This document shows, piece by piece, positions 1 through 7,968 of a DNA stretch of 64,000 nucleotides. The DNA lies in assembly GCA_024402635.1 (NCBI GenBank), contig JAKSTJ010000005.1, positions 1-64,000 of the forward strand, read 5' to 3'. This stretch comes from Treponema sp. Its GTDB lineage: Bacteria; Spirochaetota; Spirochaetia; Treponematales; Treponemataceae. The notes below the pieces were generated by a model that did not search any database, was not told where the DNA came from, and saw only the letters and a program-made list of their open reading frames with translations. The stretch's first letter is position 1; the number at the start of each line of letters is the position of its first letter. Made by a program: the position numbers and the translations under genes.

Positions 1-223
1 GTCAAGGCACGCTTTGCTTAAAACCTTGACTAACTCGTTTGCCAGGTTTATGAAAGATTATAAACCTGGCATGAAACCAATTCTTTAATAGAAGTTGTTG
101 GACGTAAATTGCGTGCTTACATGACTGCTATACGAGTTCGTCAAGGCACGCTTTGCTTAAAACCTTGACTAACTCGTTTGCCAGGTTTATGAAAGATTAT
201 AAACCTGGCATGAAACCAATTCT
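1..223. repeat. Two tandem copies of a 139-bp-period hairpin repeat
   Basis: Bases 1-84 and 140-223 are identical over the full 84 bases, so the period is 139; the first copy is cut by the window edge. Each copy holds two hairpins. The first pairs GTCAAGG with CCTTGAC (140-146 with 163-169) and is extended outward by CGAGTT and AACTCG (133-138 with 171-176) with one mismatch. The second pairs GCCAGGTTTAT with ATAAACCTGGC (180-190 with 199-209; also 41-51 with 60-70). The 55-base spacer at 85-139 holds no gene I can support. More copies may lie upstream of the window. Confidence 0.85.
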
Positions 224-244
224 CTAATTAGAATCTGATTTCTG

Positions 245-284
245 AAAAAAAGTCACTCTGATAAGGGTGGCTTTTTTGTTTTTT
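245..284 (+). terminator. Rho-independent terminator
   Basis: An A-run leads into AGTCAC, a loop, then GGTGGCT with one G-U pair, followed by a long T-run interrupted by one G. It would end whatever transcript carries the upstream hairpin repeats and separate it from the lipoprotein operon. Confidence 0.75.
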
Positions 285-288
285 AGAT

Positions 289-317
289 TTGACAAAACCT
301 TACGCTTATCATAAATT
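289..317 (+). promoter_or_regulatory. Promoter of the rSAM/lipoprotein operon
   Basis: A perfect -35 TTGACA (289-294) is followed after 17 bases by TAAATT (312-317). The expected transcription start falls at about 324, on the ATG of the first lipoprotein, so the mRNA may be leaderless. The AAGG just before the ATG abuts the start codon and is too close to act as a Shine-Dalgarno. Confidence 0.55.
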
Positions 318-323
318 TGAAGG

Positions 324-776
324 ATGAGAGATAAATTAAAATTATTTACAAAAAAAATATTTGTCAGATTATTCAAACTTTTAGGTTTGTCATCACTTTT
401 TTCATTTTTAGGATGCTCCAGTATTTTTCCATTTTTATTCGGTGGAGATAATCCTTACGTCTGCATGTACGGGGTTCCAGATAATATTATTGAAATTGAA
501 GGAACCGTATATGGTGATATAGATGGAGATGGCAAGGAAGAACCTGTTCCAAATATTAAAGTAAGTAAAGAGTCTTCTGGAAATGAAGTTTATACAGATT
601 CCAACGGAAGTTTTTATTATTCATCCTTAAAAATAGAAGATTCAATAACATTAACTTTCTCAGATGTTGACGGTAATGAAAACGGCTCTTTTAATAATAC
701 TTCAAATACTTACGATTTAACTAAAGCGCATTATCAAACAAAAGATATACATTTAACTAAAAAAGACTATGAATAA
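324..776 (+). CDS. rSAM-associated putative lipoprotein, first paralogue
   Basis: A 150-residue exported lipoprotein. It has a basic N-terminus, a hydrophobic stretch, and a lipobox FLGC with the lipid-accepting Cys at 31. A second cysteine lies in CMYGVP (47-52), matching the CxYGxP signature of putative lipoproteins of the in-silico rSAM/lipoprotein system (recalled as TIGR04134). Residues about 57-145 look like a carboxypeptidase-regulatory-like beta-sandwich, with GTVYGDIDGDGKEEPVPNI followed by YTDSNGSFYYSS. The stop overlaps the start of the radical SAM gene by 8 bases, implying translational coupling. It differs from the two later paralogues in having an extra segment between the lipid Cys and the CxYGxP motif. 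Function unknown; the family match is from recognition of motif and neighbourhood. Confidence 0.8.
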   Translation: MRDKLKLFTKKIFVRLFKLLGLSSLFSFLGCSSIFPFLFGGDNPYVCMYGVPDNIIEIEGTVYGDIDGDGKEEPVPNIKVSKESSGNEVYTDSNGSFYYSSLKIEDSITLTFSDVDGNENGSFNNTSNTYDLTKAHYQTKDIHLTKKDYE

Positions 777-1893
777 AACTTCACCAATAAAACAATTTAT
801 TTTTAACCGCTACAGAAATTCTGTTACAAAAAAACACGTTTTAAATTATTTATTCTGGGAATGCACTCTCCGCTGTAATTTAAACTGTCTCCACTGCGGA
901 AGTGACTGTTTAAAATCTTCAGAAATTCCAGATATGCCTGTAAATGATTTTATTCAGGTTCTGGATGATATAAAAAACAGCAATCAAATAAAACACCTCA
1001 CTGTCTGTATTACCGGCGGCGAACCTCTTTTGCGAAATGATCTGGAAATTGCAGGAAAAGAAATCGTAAAACGAGGATTCAACTGGGGAATTGTTACAAA
1101 TGGAATGGCTCTTACAAAAGAAAGATTTTATTCCCTTATCAATTCTGGAATGAGCAGCATAAGTTTTAGTATTGACGGTTTTGAAAAAGAACACACTTAC
1201 CTTAGAGTAAATCCTCAATCTTACCAGAAAGTCTGTGATTCTATTGAAATGTCCGTAGATTTTCAAAAAAAATATGGAAATCGTCTTATTTTTGATGTTA
1301 TTACCTGCGTTCATAAAAACAATCTTTCTATACTTCGGGACCTTCGGCAGGATTTGATTAATCGGGGCGTAAAACTATGGAGAATTTTTTCGATTTTTCC
1401 GGAAGGTCGGGCATCGGAAAATGATCTGTCCCTTACAAACGAAGAATACAAACAGATGATGAAATTTATAGTTGAAACCCGTCAATTCAAAGATGCACAA
1501 GGCCGTTCAATTCATCTGAATTATTCCTGTGAAGGCTATTTAGGAAAATACGAACTTAAAGCCAGAGATTATTTTTTCTTCTGCCGTGGTGGAATCAATG
1601 TAGGTTCTGTTATGTGTGATGGTTCAATGAGTGCCTGTTTAAGTGTAAGAGGAAAGGATTTTATTCAGGGGAATATTTATGGCAATACAAAAGGGACAGA
1701 CTCGCAAAAAGTATCAGTAAGTTTTATGGATACCTGGAATAACAAATATAAAAACATGAGAGATCGTTCCTGGGCTCACCATGGAAAATGCAAAAACTGT
1801 TCTAAATGGAAAAATTGTCTTGGAAACGGCTTACATCTTCATCATGACATGGAATGTGAAGTTGCACACTGCAATTATTTAATGTTACAATAA
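769..1893 (+). CDS. Radical SAM enzyme of rSAM/lipoprotein system
   Basis: A 374-residue radical SAM protein. The 4Fe-4S/SAM motif CNLNCLHC (CxxxCxxC) is at residues 36-43, the GGEPL SAM-binding motif follows, and a C-terminal cysteine cluster (CKNCSKWKNC and later CEVAHC) resembles a SPASM-type auxiliary cluster site. Such enzymes usually modify ribosomally made peptides or proteins, and the flanking CYGxP lipoproteins are the obvious candidate substrates. This arrangement fits the family recalled as TIGR04133. The chemistry is unknown to me. The gene starts inside the end of the preceding lipoprotein gene, and the next lipoprotein gene begins 27 bases after its stop. All expected iron-ligating cysteines are present, so the enzyme looks intact. 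Confidence 0.85.
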   Translation: MNKTSPIKQFIFNRYRNSVTKKHVLNYLFWECTLRCNLNCLHCGSDCLKSSEIPDMPVNDFIQVLDDIKNSNQIKHLTVCITGGEPLLRNDLEIAGKEIVKRGFNWGIVTNGMALTKERFYSLINSGMSSISFSIDGFEKEHTYLRVNPQSYQKVCDSIEMSVDFQKKYGNRLIFDVITCVHKNNLSILRDLRQDLINRGVKLWRIFSIFPEGRASENDLSLTNEEYKQMMKFIVETRQFKDAQGRSIHLNYSCEGYLGKYELKARDYFFFCRGGINVGSVMCDGSMSACLSVRGKDFIQGNIYGNTKGTDSQKVSVSFMDTWNNKYKNMRDRSWAHHGKCKNCSKWKNCLGNGLHLHHDMECEVAHCNYLMLQ

Positions 1894-1903
1894 TTCAGTC
1901 ACA

Positions 1904-1910
1904 AAGGAGG
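1904..1910 (+). promoter_or_regulatory. Shine-Dalgarno selecting a TTG start
   Basis: AAGGAGG lies 10 bases before the TTG at 1921. Together with the N-terminus MKKLKxSW shared with the third paralogue, this fixes the TTG as the real start. Confidence 0.8.
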
Positions 1911-1920
1911 GAATTCTATC

Positions 1921-2331
1921 TTGAAAAAATTGAAATGGTCCTGGCAGAAAATAACTGCATTAATCGCCGGCTTTTTTGGAATCGGAACTCTTGTTTCCTG
2001 TTATGGAATGCCAAGAGGTGATTCAGTAGAAATAAAAGGAACTGTTACAGGTCTTATTGACGGTGAATTAAAACCAATTCCAGATATTTCAGTCTATACT
2101 CAATTTGACAAAGCTGTTACAGATGAAAAAGGTGAATATGTAATTTGCGGTTATTTAAAAAGAGACTCACTTCTTTTTGAAGATGAAGATCTGGATAATA
2201 ACGGCTGTTTTAAGCCAATGTATATTCCTCTGGAAAATGATCAGGTTGATGTAATATTGGAAGAAACAACTCTGGAAGAATTACTTAAAAATAATGAAGA
2301 CAATGAAGATTCTGAAGACCAGTCGGAATAA
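1921..2331 (+). CDS. rSAM-associated putative lipoprotein, second paralogue
   Basis: A 136-residue lipoprotein starting at TTG. The N-terminus MKKLKWSW leads into a hydrophobic helix and lipobox LVSC, with Cys27 followed immediately by YGMP, so the modified cysteine and the CYGxP family motif coincide. The body carries one beta-sandwich of carboxypeptidase-regulatory type: KGTVTGLIDGELKPIPDI, then AVTDEKGEYVI. It ends in an acidic tail rich in Glu, Asp and Asn. It is close kin to the gene at 4062, with which it shares nearly the whole signal peptide, and is likely a duplicate. Predicted to be anchored in a membrane and handled by the upstream radical SAM enzyme (inference). Confidence 0.8.
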   Translation: MKKLKWSWQKITALIAGFFGIGTLVSCYGMPRGDSVEIKGTVTGLIDGELKPIPDISVYTQFDKAVTDEKGEYVICGYLKRDSLLFEDEDLDNNGCFKPMYIPLENDQVDVILEETTLEELLKNNEDNEDSEDQSE

Positions 2332-2373
2332 GTTTCAGAAAAATAATTTCAATTTTTCAGAAAATAAAGCTAT

Positions 2374-4044
2374 ATGAACAAATTTACAAGCACAATTTCT
2401 CAGATTTTTAAATCATTAATTAAACACAAATTTCTGCTTATTTTATCTCTTTTATGTTGTATTTTTGGAATATTACAAATATACGAAATAAACGAAAACT
2501 TTTTCTGGGGTAAAGATTATAACAACAGGAATTATTACATTTTTTCTTATTTAAGTTCAGCCTTTTTGATGAGTGCTTTTTTTACAATTCCAGCGGTTTT
2601 ATTATCAGAAAAAATGAACCGCTTAAAAAAATGTTTAATCCAAGGTGCTGCTTCCTTAATAGGTTTTGGAATTGGATTTTCTGTTCTTTATTTTGAAAAA
2701 AGAAGTTCATACAGCACAATGTATTACGCTGGAATTCTTTTAAGTGAAATTGCATTTACTTTATTTTTATTCATTCCTAAAAAATCCAGTGAATCATATT
2801 TTTCTACAGTTTTTAAACATTTTCTTTTTAGCGGAATAATTTCTCTTATTGGATTTATTGGCAGCCTTTTAATTTTCTGGGCAATTGATTCTCTTTTATA
2901 CAGTTTTGAAGATTTTTTCAGAATAGTAGAAGCATCCTTTTTGTTTTTCGGAAGCGTTGTATATTTTAATCTTTTTGTTTTCTATTTTTTTGAAAGAAGA
3001 GAAGAAGCTTCCGGAAAAGGATTTAAAATTGTTATTTTATACGTTCTTTTTCCAATCTACGTTTTATTATTAGCTGTCCTTTATATTTATCTTTTTAAAT
3101 CCCTGTTTTTATTCAGTCTTCCAAACGGACAAATAAACTGGTTTGTATCATATGCAACAACATTTTACATTGTCTTTTACTTTATTCTCAAAGAATACAA
3201 AGAAACAAAAATTGCAGGTTTATTCTATAAAGTCGGAGCTTTTGTAATACTTCCATTGGTTTGCGTTCAATTACCATCATTCTTTATAAGAATAAATGCT
3301 TACGGTTTTACAGGATGGAGATTTTCAAGTCTTCTTTACATAATTTTTTCCATTATAACAATTATTTCTACTTTCATAAAAAAAGGAAAATTTACAAAAT
3401 TCGCAATTCCATTACTATCAATCTTTATTTTATTTGCTTCCGTAACACCGCTGAATTTAATTGATGTAGCCTATAACAGTCAGTATAAAATATTAGAAAA
3501 AGTTCTATATAAATATAAAATGTTTGATGGCAATAAATTAACCGATTATGATAAAAATGAAATAAATCATTCAATCGAACCAGAAGATAGAAAAAGTCTT
3601 TACGGAAGTTACCGTTACATCCGCTATACTTCTGAACACGAAAAGCCAGTCTGGTTTGGAAAATTCCTTTCATTTTCTGAATTTTTTGGAATTTCTTCTT
3701 CTGATGAACCTGATTTTTATAGCTATTATTTTTCAATTAACAAAAATGATCTGAAAAAAATGAAAATTGAAGGATTTAAAACAATCCAATTTGAATCAGT
3801 TATAGTTTATAGAAACTATGGACAGGACAATCCAGAATTATACAATTCAATTAAATTGAAAAAGCCAGATCTGGATATTACAGATTTTATTCTTTCCCTT
3901 CCAGAAAACTTAGCTGATTATATTTATTACGAATTGGATGAAAACACAACTCTTGTATTCTCTGATATTCATTATTCCTGTAAAGATAGAAATTTAAAAT
4001 CTTTCTATTCATATTCAATTGAATACGCTATACTTGAAAAATAA
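2374..4044 (+). CDS. Polytopic membrane protein, possibly DUF4153-like
   Basis: A 556-residue protein with about ten to twelve hydrophobic helices in its first 370 residues, then a soluble C-terminal part of about 180 residues (from about YKMFDGNKLTDYDKNEI). The overall plan and the start of the soluble part recall DUF4153 membrane proteins, but I hold that family call at low confidence. It lies between two lipoprotein paralogues in the same operon (gaps of 42 and 17 bases), so a role in handling, exporting or sensing the modified lipoproteins is plausible but unproven. No clear Shine-Dalgarno precedes the ATG; a stop codon two codons upstream fixes the start. Codon use is very AT-rich, like its neighbours. 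Confidence 0.6.
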   Translation: MNKFTSTISQIFKSLIKHKFLLILSLLCCIFGILQIYEINENFFWGKDYNNRNYYIFSYLSSAFLMSAFFTIPAVLLSEKMNRLKKCLIQGAASLIGFGIGFSVLYFEKRSSYSTMYYAGILLSEIAFTLFLFIPKKSSESYFSTVFKHFLFSGIISLIGFIGSLLIFWAIDSLLYSFEDFFRIVEASFLFFGSVVYFNLFVFYFFERREEASGKGFKIVILYVLFPIYVLLLAVLYIYLFKSLFLFSLPNGQINWFVSYATTFYIVFYFILKEYKETKIAGLFYKVGAFVILPLVCVQLPSFFIRINAYGFTGWRFSSLLYIIFSIITIISTFIKKGKFTKFAIPLLSIFILFASVTPLNLIDVAYNSQYKILEKVLYKYKMFDGNKLTDYDKNEINHSIEPEDRKSLYGSYRYIRYTSEHEKPVWFGKFLSFSEFFGISSSDEPDFYSYYFSINKNDLKKMKIEGFKTIQFESVIVYRNYGQDNPELYNSIKLKKPDLDITDFILSLPENLADYIYYELDENTTLVFSDIHYSCKDRNLKSFYSYSIEYAILEK

Positions 4045-4049
4045 TTTAA

Positions 4050-4055
4050 AAGGAG
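4050..4055 (+). promoter_or_regulatory. Shine-Dalgarno selecting a TTG start
   Basis: AAGGAG sits 6 bases before the TTG at 4062 and mirrors the arrangement of the paralogue at 1921. Confidence 0.75.
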
Positions 4056-4061
4056 ATTATT

Positions 4062-4439
4062 TTGAAAAAACTTAAATGTTCTTGGAAAAAATTCTTAGCA
4101 CTTGCAGCCGGTTTTTTAGGAATAGGCTCACTTGTTTCCTGTTACGGAATGCCAATTCCTGTTGATTTGGATGAAGAATATTTTGGTACAGTAACAGGCG
4201 ATATTGACGGCATTGAACAACCAATTCCTGGAATTCTTGTTGAAAATCGTTACGTAAATGTTATAACAGATGAAAACGGTCAATATAGAATCAACAGTAA
4301 TCCATTGCTAAGTCTTAGCTTTACTGACATAGATGGAGAAGAAAACGGAAGTTTTGATTCAAAATACATAAGAATTGAAGATCCAGACAACCACGAAATA
4401 AACGTACACCTTGATCCAAAATCTTCTGGTGAAAAATAG
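4062..4439 (+). CDS. rSAM-associated putative lipoprotein, third paralogue
   Basis: A 125-residue lipoprotein beginning at TTG. The signal peptide is nearly the same as in the second paralogue (MKKLKCSW, hydrophobic helix, LVSC with Cys27), again followed directly by YGMP. The beta-sandwich is present in shortened form: GTVTGDIDGIEQPIPGI, then VITDENGQYRI. All three paralogues share phrases of the type D(I/V)DGxENGSF or DLDNNGCF near the end of the fold, a possible target segment for modification. It is the last gene of the operon and is followed by a strong terminator. Confidence 0.8.
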   Translation: MKKLKCSWKKFLALAAGFLGIGSLVSCYGMPIPVDLDEEYFGTVTGDIDGIEQPIPGILVENRYVNVITDENGQYRINSNPLLSLSFTDIDGEENGSFDSKYIRIEDPDNHEINVHLDPKSSGEK

Positions 4440-4441
4440 TG

Positions 4442-4482
4442 AAAAAAAACACTTTGCTTAAGCAAAGTGTTTTTTTATTTTT
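4442..4482. terminator. Bidirectional terminator between lipoprotein operon and metA
   Basis: A long perfect stem, AACACTTTGCTT with AAGCAAAGTGTT, is flanked by an A-run on the left and a T-run on the right. It can therefore terminate both the plus-strand operon and the convergent metA gene. Confidence 0.9.
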
Positions 4483-5391
4483 CTAGATAAAATTAAATGG
4501 TGTTTCCTGATATACGTAATAATTTAACCAGTTGGAATAGAAAAGATGCGCTGTTGAACGCCAGTAACTTTCAGGCATTCGACAGGTATTATTTGTTGGA
4601 AAATAATTCTTTGGAAGAGGAACTTTCATCCCTTTATCTGTATCTCTAAAATATTCCTGAGCCAGAGTCATTGTGTCGTATTCAAGATGACCTGTCATAA
4701 AAATTTCACGATTATCTTTTGATTTTATAATTGTTACTCCTGCTTCTGCACTTTCAGCAAGAATTACAAGATTTTTACACTTTAAAATATCTTCTTTTTT
4801 TAAAGTTGTATGTCTTGATTGTGGAATTGGGAAGACATCATCGAAACCTCGCATTAAAGGTTCGCCTTCAACACAACGTTCATTCATAAATACACCGGAC
4901 AGTTTTTTCTCCAATGGATATTTTTTTATTCCATAATGATGATAAAGTCCTGCAAAACTTCCCCAGCATACATAAAGTGTTGAATATACATTTTCACGAG
5001 CATAATCCATAATTGAACAAAGTTCTTTCCAGTAATCAACACTTTCAAAAGCAAGCTGTTCAACTGGAGCTCCTGTAATAATCATTCCGTCAAATTTCTG
5101 TTTAAAAATTTCACTGGAAGGAATATAAAACTTATCAAGATATTCAGAAGCTGTATTCTTACTGTCATGATTTTCCATTCTGACAAGAGAGATTTCAATC
5201 TGAAGAGGAGTGTTTCCTAAAAGTCGTAACAACTGAGTTTCAGTTACTTCTTTTGTTGGCATAAGATTTACAATTGCAATTTTTAATGGACGAATATCCT
5301 GTGTTGCAGCCCGTGAATCTGTCATTACGAAAATATTTTCTTTTTCCAAAGTCTGAACTGCTGGCAAATCTGAATGTACTTTAATTGGCAT
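4483..5391 (-). CDS. metA: Homoserine O-acyltransferase MetA
   Basis: A 302-residue MetA, close to the family's usual length. It acylates homoserine at the first committed step of methionine synthesis; the acyl donor (acetyl or succinyl) cannot be read safely here. The catalytic Cys lies in YVCWGSFAG, and the His/Glu pair in TGHLEYD. The canonical N-terminus MPIKV and an AGGAG about 9 bases upstream fix the start at 5391; a longer open frame to 5616 would run into the divergent gene's promoter and coding region and is not used. It is divergent from the hydrolase gene at 5465 and shares the terminator at 4442-4482. Confidence 0.93.
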   Translation of the reverse strand: MPIKVHSDLPAVQTLEKENIFVMTDSRAATQDIRPLKIAIVNLMPTKEVTETQLLRLLGNTPLQIEISLVRMENHDSKNTASEYLDKFYIPSSEIFKQKFDGMIITGAPVEQLAFESVDYWKELCSIMDYARENVYSTLYVCWGSFAGLYHHYGIKKYPLEKKLSGVFMNERCVEGEPLMRGFDDVFPIPQSRHTTLKKEDILKCKNLVILAESAEAGVTIIKSKDNREIFMTGHLEYDTMTLAQEYFRDTDKGMKVPLPKNYFPTNNTCRMPESYWRSTAHLFYSNWLNYYVYQETPFNFI

Positions 5392-5448
5392 TTTTACAAT
5401 GGCTCCTGTAAATCTATTTCCCACATTGTAGCAGAAAAGAATCTTATT

Positions 5449-5457
5449 TGCTATAAT
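5449..5457 (+). promoter_or_regulatory. Extended -10 promoter, likely leaderless
   Basis: TGCTATAAT is a consensus extended -10. The ATG of the next gene begins at 5465, 7 bases after the box, which is where transcription should start. No Shine-Dalgarno fits between them. Confidence 0.55.
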
Positions 5458-5464
5458 TAATGTT

Positions 5465-6466
5465 ATGACAATAGAAAACAATCGAAGAAGTGCAATTAAA
5501 AAATTAAAACTCCTGACTTTTAACTCAAAAACTACAGTTGATTCATACAGAGAAAAACTGGAAGAAGAATTTAAAACAATGTTTCTTCCAAATAAAGTTG
5601 AATGCACTGAATACAAATATGGAAATATAAAATGTGATGTTCTTGCACCAGAAATCTATTCATCCAACAGAATTTTAATTTACATTCACGGAGGATGTTT
5701 TGTAGGTGGCTCAAGAGCTTCTTATAGAAATTTCTGTGCTTCTATTGCCAGTAAAACTTTTAGCCGGGTAGTAATTCCAGAGTATCGTCTTGCACCAGCC
5801 TACCCTTGCCCAGCTGCTATTGAAGATATTCAGAATGTTTTTAGAGCAGTTTATACAGAAGAACAGGTAACCTGTTCACTAAACAGTACTCCTGAACATA
5901 CTCTTGAACCTGAAATTATTATTGCTGCAGACGGTTCAGCTGCATCTTTAGCCTGTTCCCTTCTTTTTAATTTAAAAGATAAATACAGAGCAGGAATAAA
6001 AAATGTAATCCTCTTTTCACCATGGCTGGATCTTTCTCCAAGCAGCAGAATTTTTTCCGCAAAGAAAAGTTCTGATGAAGTAATGAGCGCTGATGTATTA
6101 AAGCGAAGTTGTACAGAATATACATTCTCAATTAATACAACTTCACCAACAGTTTCTCCATTACTGGCAACAGACGAACAGCTTGTAAATTTTCCTCCAG
6201 TATTTATTCAAATGGGACAAAAGGAAATTCTTCTTGAAGACGCCAAAGCCTTTGCAGAAAGACTTACAAATGCAGGAAACACTTGTATTTTAGATGTATG
6301 GCCAAAAATGATGTATATGTTCCAGATGGCAGATGAATATCTTCATGAATCACATCTTGCTCTTGATAAAATTGGAAAATTTATTACAGACCAGAATGAA
6401 ACTTCAGAAGGTGTTCAGTTTGTAAATCAGCCAAAACTTGAATTCAGCCTTAGATCGGAAGCTTAA
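5465..6466 (+). CDS. Alpha/beta-hydrolase (HSL-like) with degenerate active site
   Basis: A 333-residue protein of the hormone-sensitive-lipase branch of alpha/beta-hydrolases. The oxyanion-hole motif HGGC (75-78) and the following strand with PEYRLAP are well kept. The nucleophile elbow, normally GDSAGG, reads ADGSAAS (155-161), so the Ser is displaced by one position and the glycines are lost. The acidic region GQKEILLEDA is kept. The usual catalytic His (HxFQ type) is replaced in YMFQ (284-287). It may be a pseudo-enzyme, or use Ser158 unconventionally. It lies 18 bases upstream of the U32 gene on the same strand. Substrate unknown. Confidence 0.75.
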   Translation: MTIENNRRSAIKKLKLLTFNSKTTVDSYREKLEEEFKTMFLPNKVECTEYKYGNIKCDVLAPEIYSSNRILIYIHGGCFVGGSRASYRNFCASIASKTFSRVVIPEYRLAPAYPCPAAIEDIQNVFRAVYTEEQVTCSLNSTPEHTLEPEIIIAADGSAASLACSLLFNLKDKYRAGIKNVILFSPWLDLSPSSRIFSAKKSSDEVMSADVLKRSCTEYTFSINTTSPTVSPLLATDEQLVNFPPVFIQMGQKEILLEDAKAFAERLTNAGNTCILDVWPKMMYMFQMADEYLHESHLALDKIGKFITDQNETSEGVQFVNQPKLEFSLRSEA

Positions 6467-6484
6467 TTTTAAACGGGAGCTTTT

Positions 6485-7966
6485 ATGGAACTTTTATCAC
6501 CAGCAGGAAATGTTGAAAAATTATCTTACGCTTATGCTTACGGTGCAGATGCGGCTTACATTGGATTAAAAAAATTTTCACTTAGAGTTAAAGCTGATAA
6601 TTTTTACGAAGATGAATATAAAAAAGTTTCTGAATTAAAAGCAAAATATCCGGGAAAACGACTTCACTGTGCATTAAACATTTCTTTTCATGATGAAGAA
6701 ATTGATTTATTAAAGCAAAATCTTGATTATTTTAAACAATATCCTATTGATGCATTTATTGTTCAGGATATTGGAATTGTTCCATTACTTCAGAAAGAAT
6801 TTCCAGAAGCAGAACTTCATCTTTCAACTCAAGCCTCTTGCGTAAACTCTGAAGCTGTAAAAATGTACAAAAATATTGGTTTTAAGAGAATTGTTCTTGG
6901 AAGAGAAATTTCCTTAAATCAAATCCGAAGAATTAAAGACTCTGTCCCTGACATGGAATTAGAAGCTTTTGTTCACGGTGCCATGTGTATTGCTTATGCG
7001 GGCCGATGTTTAATGAGCGCTTATCTTACAGGTAGAAGTGCTCAAAGCGGATTCTGTTCTCATACCTGCAGATGGAACTTTAAAATCGGCAATGAAAATT
7101 CCAGTCACATTATTACTCCGGAAGAAGCAAAAGCTTTAGCAGAATCTGGAACAATGCTTATTGAAGAAGAACAGAGAAAAGGTGAATTTTTCCCGATTTA
7201 CGAAGGAGAAGATTACACTGCAATTTTATCTTCCAAAGATTTAAGAATGATTGAACATCTTCAGGATTTTAAGGATGCTGGAGTAGATTCATTAAAAATT
7301 GAAGGAAGAATGAAAAGTGTTTATTACGTTGCAATGGTAACCAGAGCCTATAGAAAAGCACTGGATGCAATTGAAGGTAAAATTTCACAGGAAGAAGCAG
7401 CTCCATTTATTGCAGAACTGGAAAATGTTGCTCACAGACAAAGCACAACTGGATTTTATTACAATAAAACAGAAGCTGATAAAACAACAATTGGTGCCAG
7501 TGACAGCAAATTTGAACTGGCTGCAGAAATTGGAAAAGAAATTACAGGCAAAGCATTTGAAGACCTTTATGAAACAGGTCAGAAAAATTACAAAACTTTC
7601 TCTGATAATCTGGAAACAATGCATCCGGCAGCAAAGGCAGCCCGCCTAAAGGATCTGGAAATTCATACAGACCGAAGAGTGGTTCCTTTTGAAAAGAAAG
7701 ATGGCTGGAAAATGTATGAATTTACAGCATTGAATAAAATTGATCCTTCAATGGGCATTGAATTTGTTTCTCCAGAATTTGTAAGCCTTACAGCAAAAAG
7801 CGGCGAATGGGAAATTATAAATCCTGAAACTGGTACTAAAATGAACTGGGTTTGTGACGGACATCCATGTGTTATTTACACAAAATATACTTTACCAGCC
7901 AGTACTCTTTTAAGAACCGAAGATCCTGAATACGTGGAAGGAATAATAAGAGACACTGGAAGATAA
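6485..7966 (+). CDS. trhP: U32 family protein, TrhP/YegQ-like tRNA hydroxylation protein
   Basis: A 493-residue U32 protein. It starts with ELLSPAGN and AYGADAAYIG, carries the U32 signature EAFVHGAMCIAYAGRC, and has conserved cysteines in GFCSHTCRW that with nearby Cys likely bind an Fe-S cluster. The overall line-up follows E. coli YegQ/TrhP, including KDLRMIEHL and DSLKIEGRMKS, and a C-terminal beta-barrel-like part. TrhP takes part in prephenate-dependent hydroxylation of U34 in tRNA. The protein is about 40 residues longer than E. coli TrhP, mainly in the second half. GGGAG precedes the ATG. Other U32 members (RlhA, UbiU/V) are possible but fit less well. Confidence 0.8.
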   Translation: MELLSPAGNVEKLSYAYAYGADAAYIGLKKFSLRVKADNFYEDEYKKVSELKAKYPGKRLHCALNISFHDEEIDLLKQNLDYFKQYPIDAFIVQDIGIVPLLQKEFPEAELHLSTQASCVNSEAVKMYKNIGFKRIVLGREISLNQIRRIKDSVPDMELEAFVHGAMCIAYAGRCLMSAYLTGRSAQSGFCSHTCRWNFKIGNENSSHIITPEEAKALAESGTMLIEEEQRKGEFFPIYEGEDYTAILSSKDLRMIEHLQDFKDAGVDSLKIEGRMKSVYYVAMVTRAYRKALDAIEGKISQEEAAPFIAELENVAHRQSTTGFYYNKTEADKTTIGASDSKFELAAEIGKEITGKAFEDLYETGQKNYKTFSDNLETMHPAAKAARLKDLEIHTDRRVVPFEKKDGWKMYEFTALNKIDPSMGIEFVSPEFVSLTAKSGEWEIINPETGTKMNWVCDGHPCVIYTKYTLPASTLLRTEDPEYVEGIIRDTGR

Positions 7967-7968
7967 AA

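Noticed and set aside
1-223. CRISPR array or integron attC sites
   Set aside because: Only two units with a 139-bp period and no short regular spacers, so not CRISPR. The boxes at the stem base (GACTAAC, GTTCGTC) do not match the attC consensus RYYYAAC and GTTRRRY, and no integrase or cassette is visible.
5392-5616. N-terminal extension of MetA
   Set aside because: The open frame continues upstream, but the family start MPIKV has a good Shine-Dalgarno, and the extension would overlap the divergent gene and its promoter.
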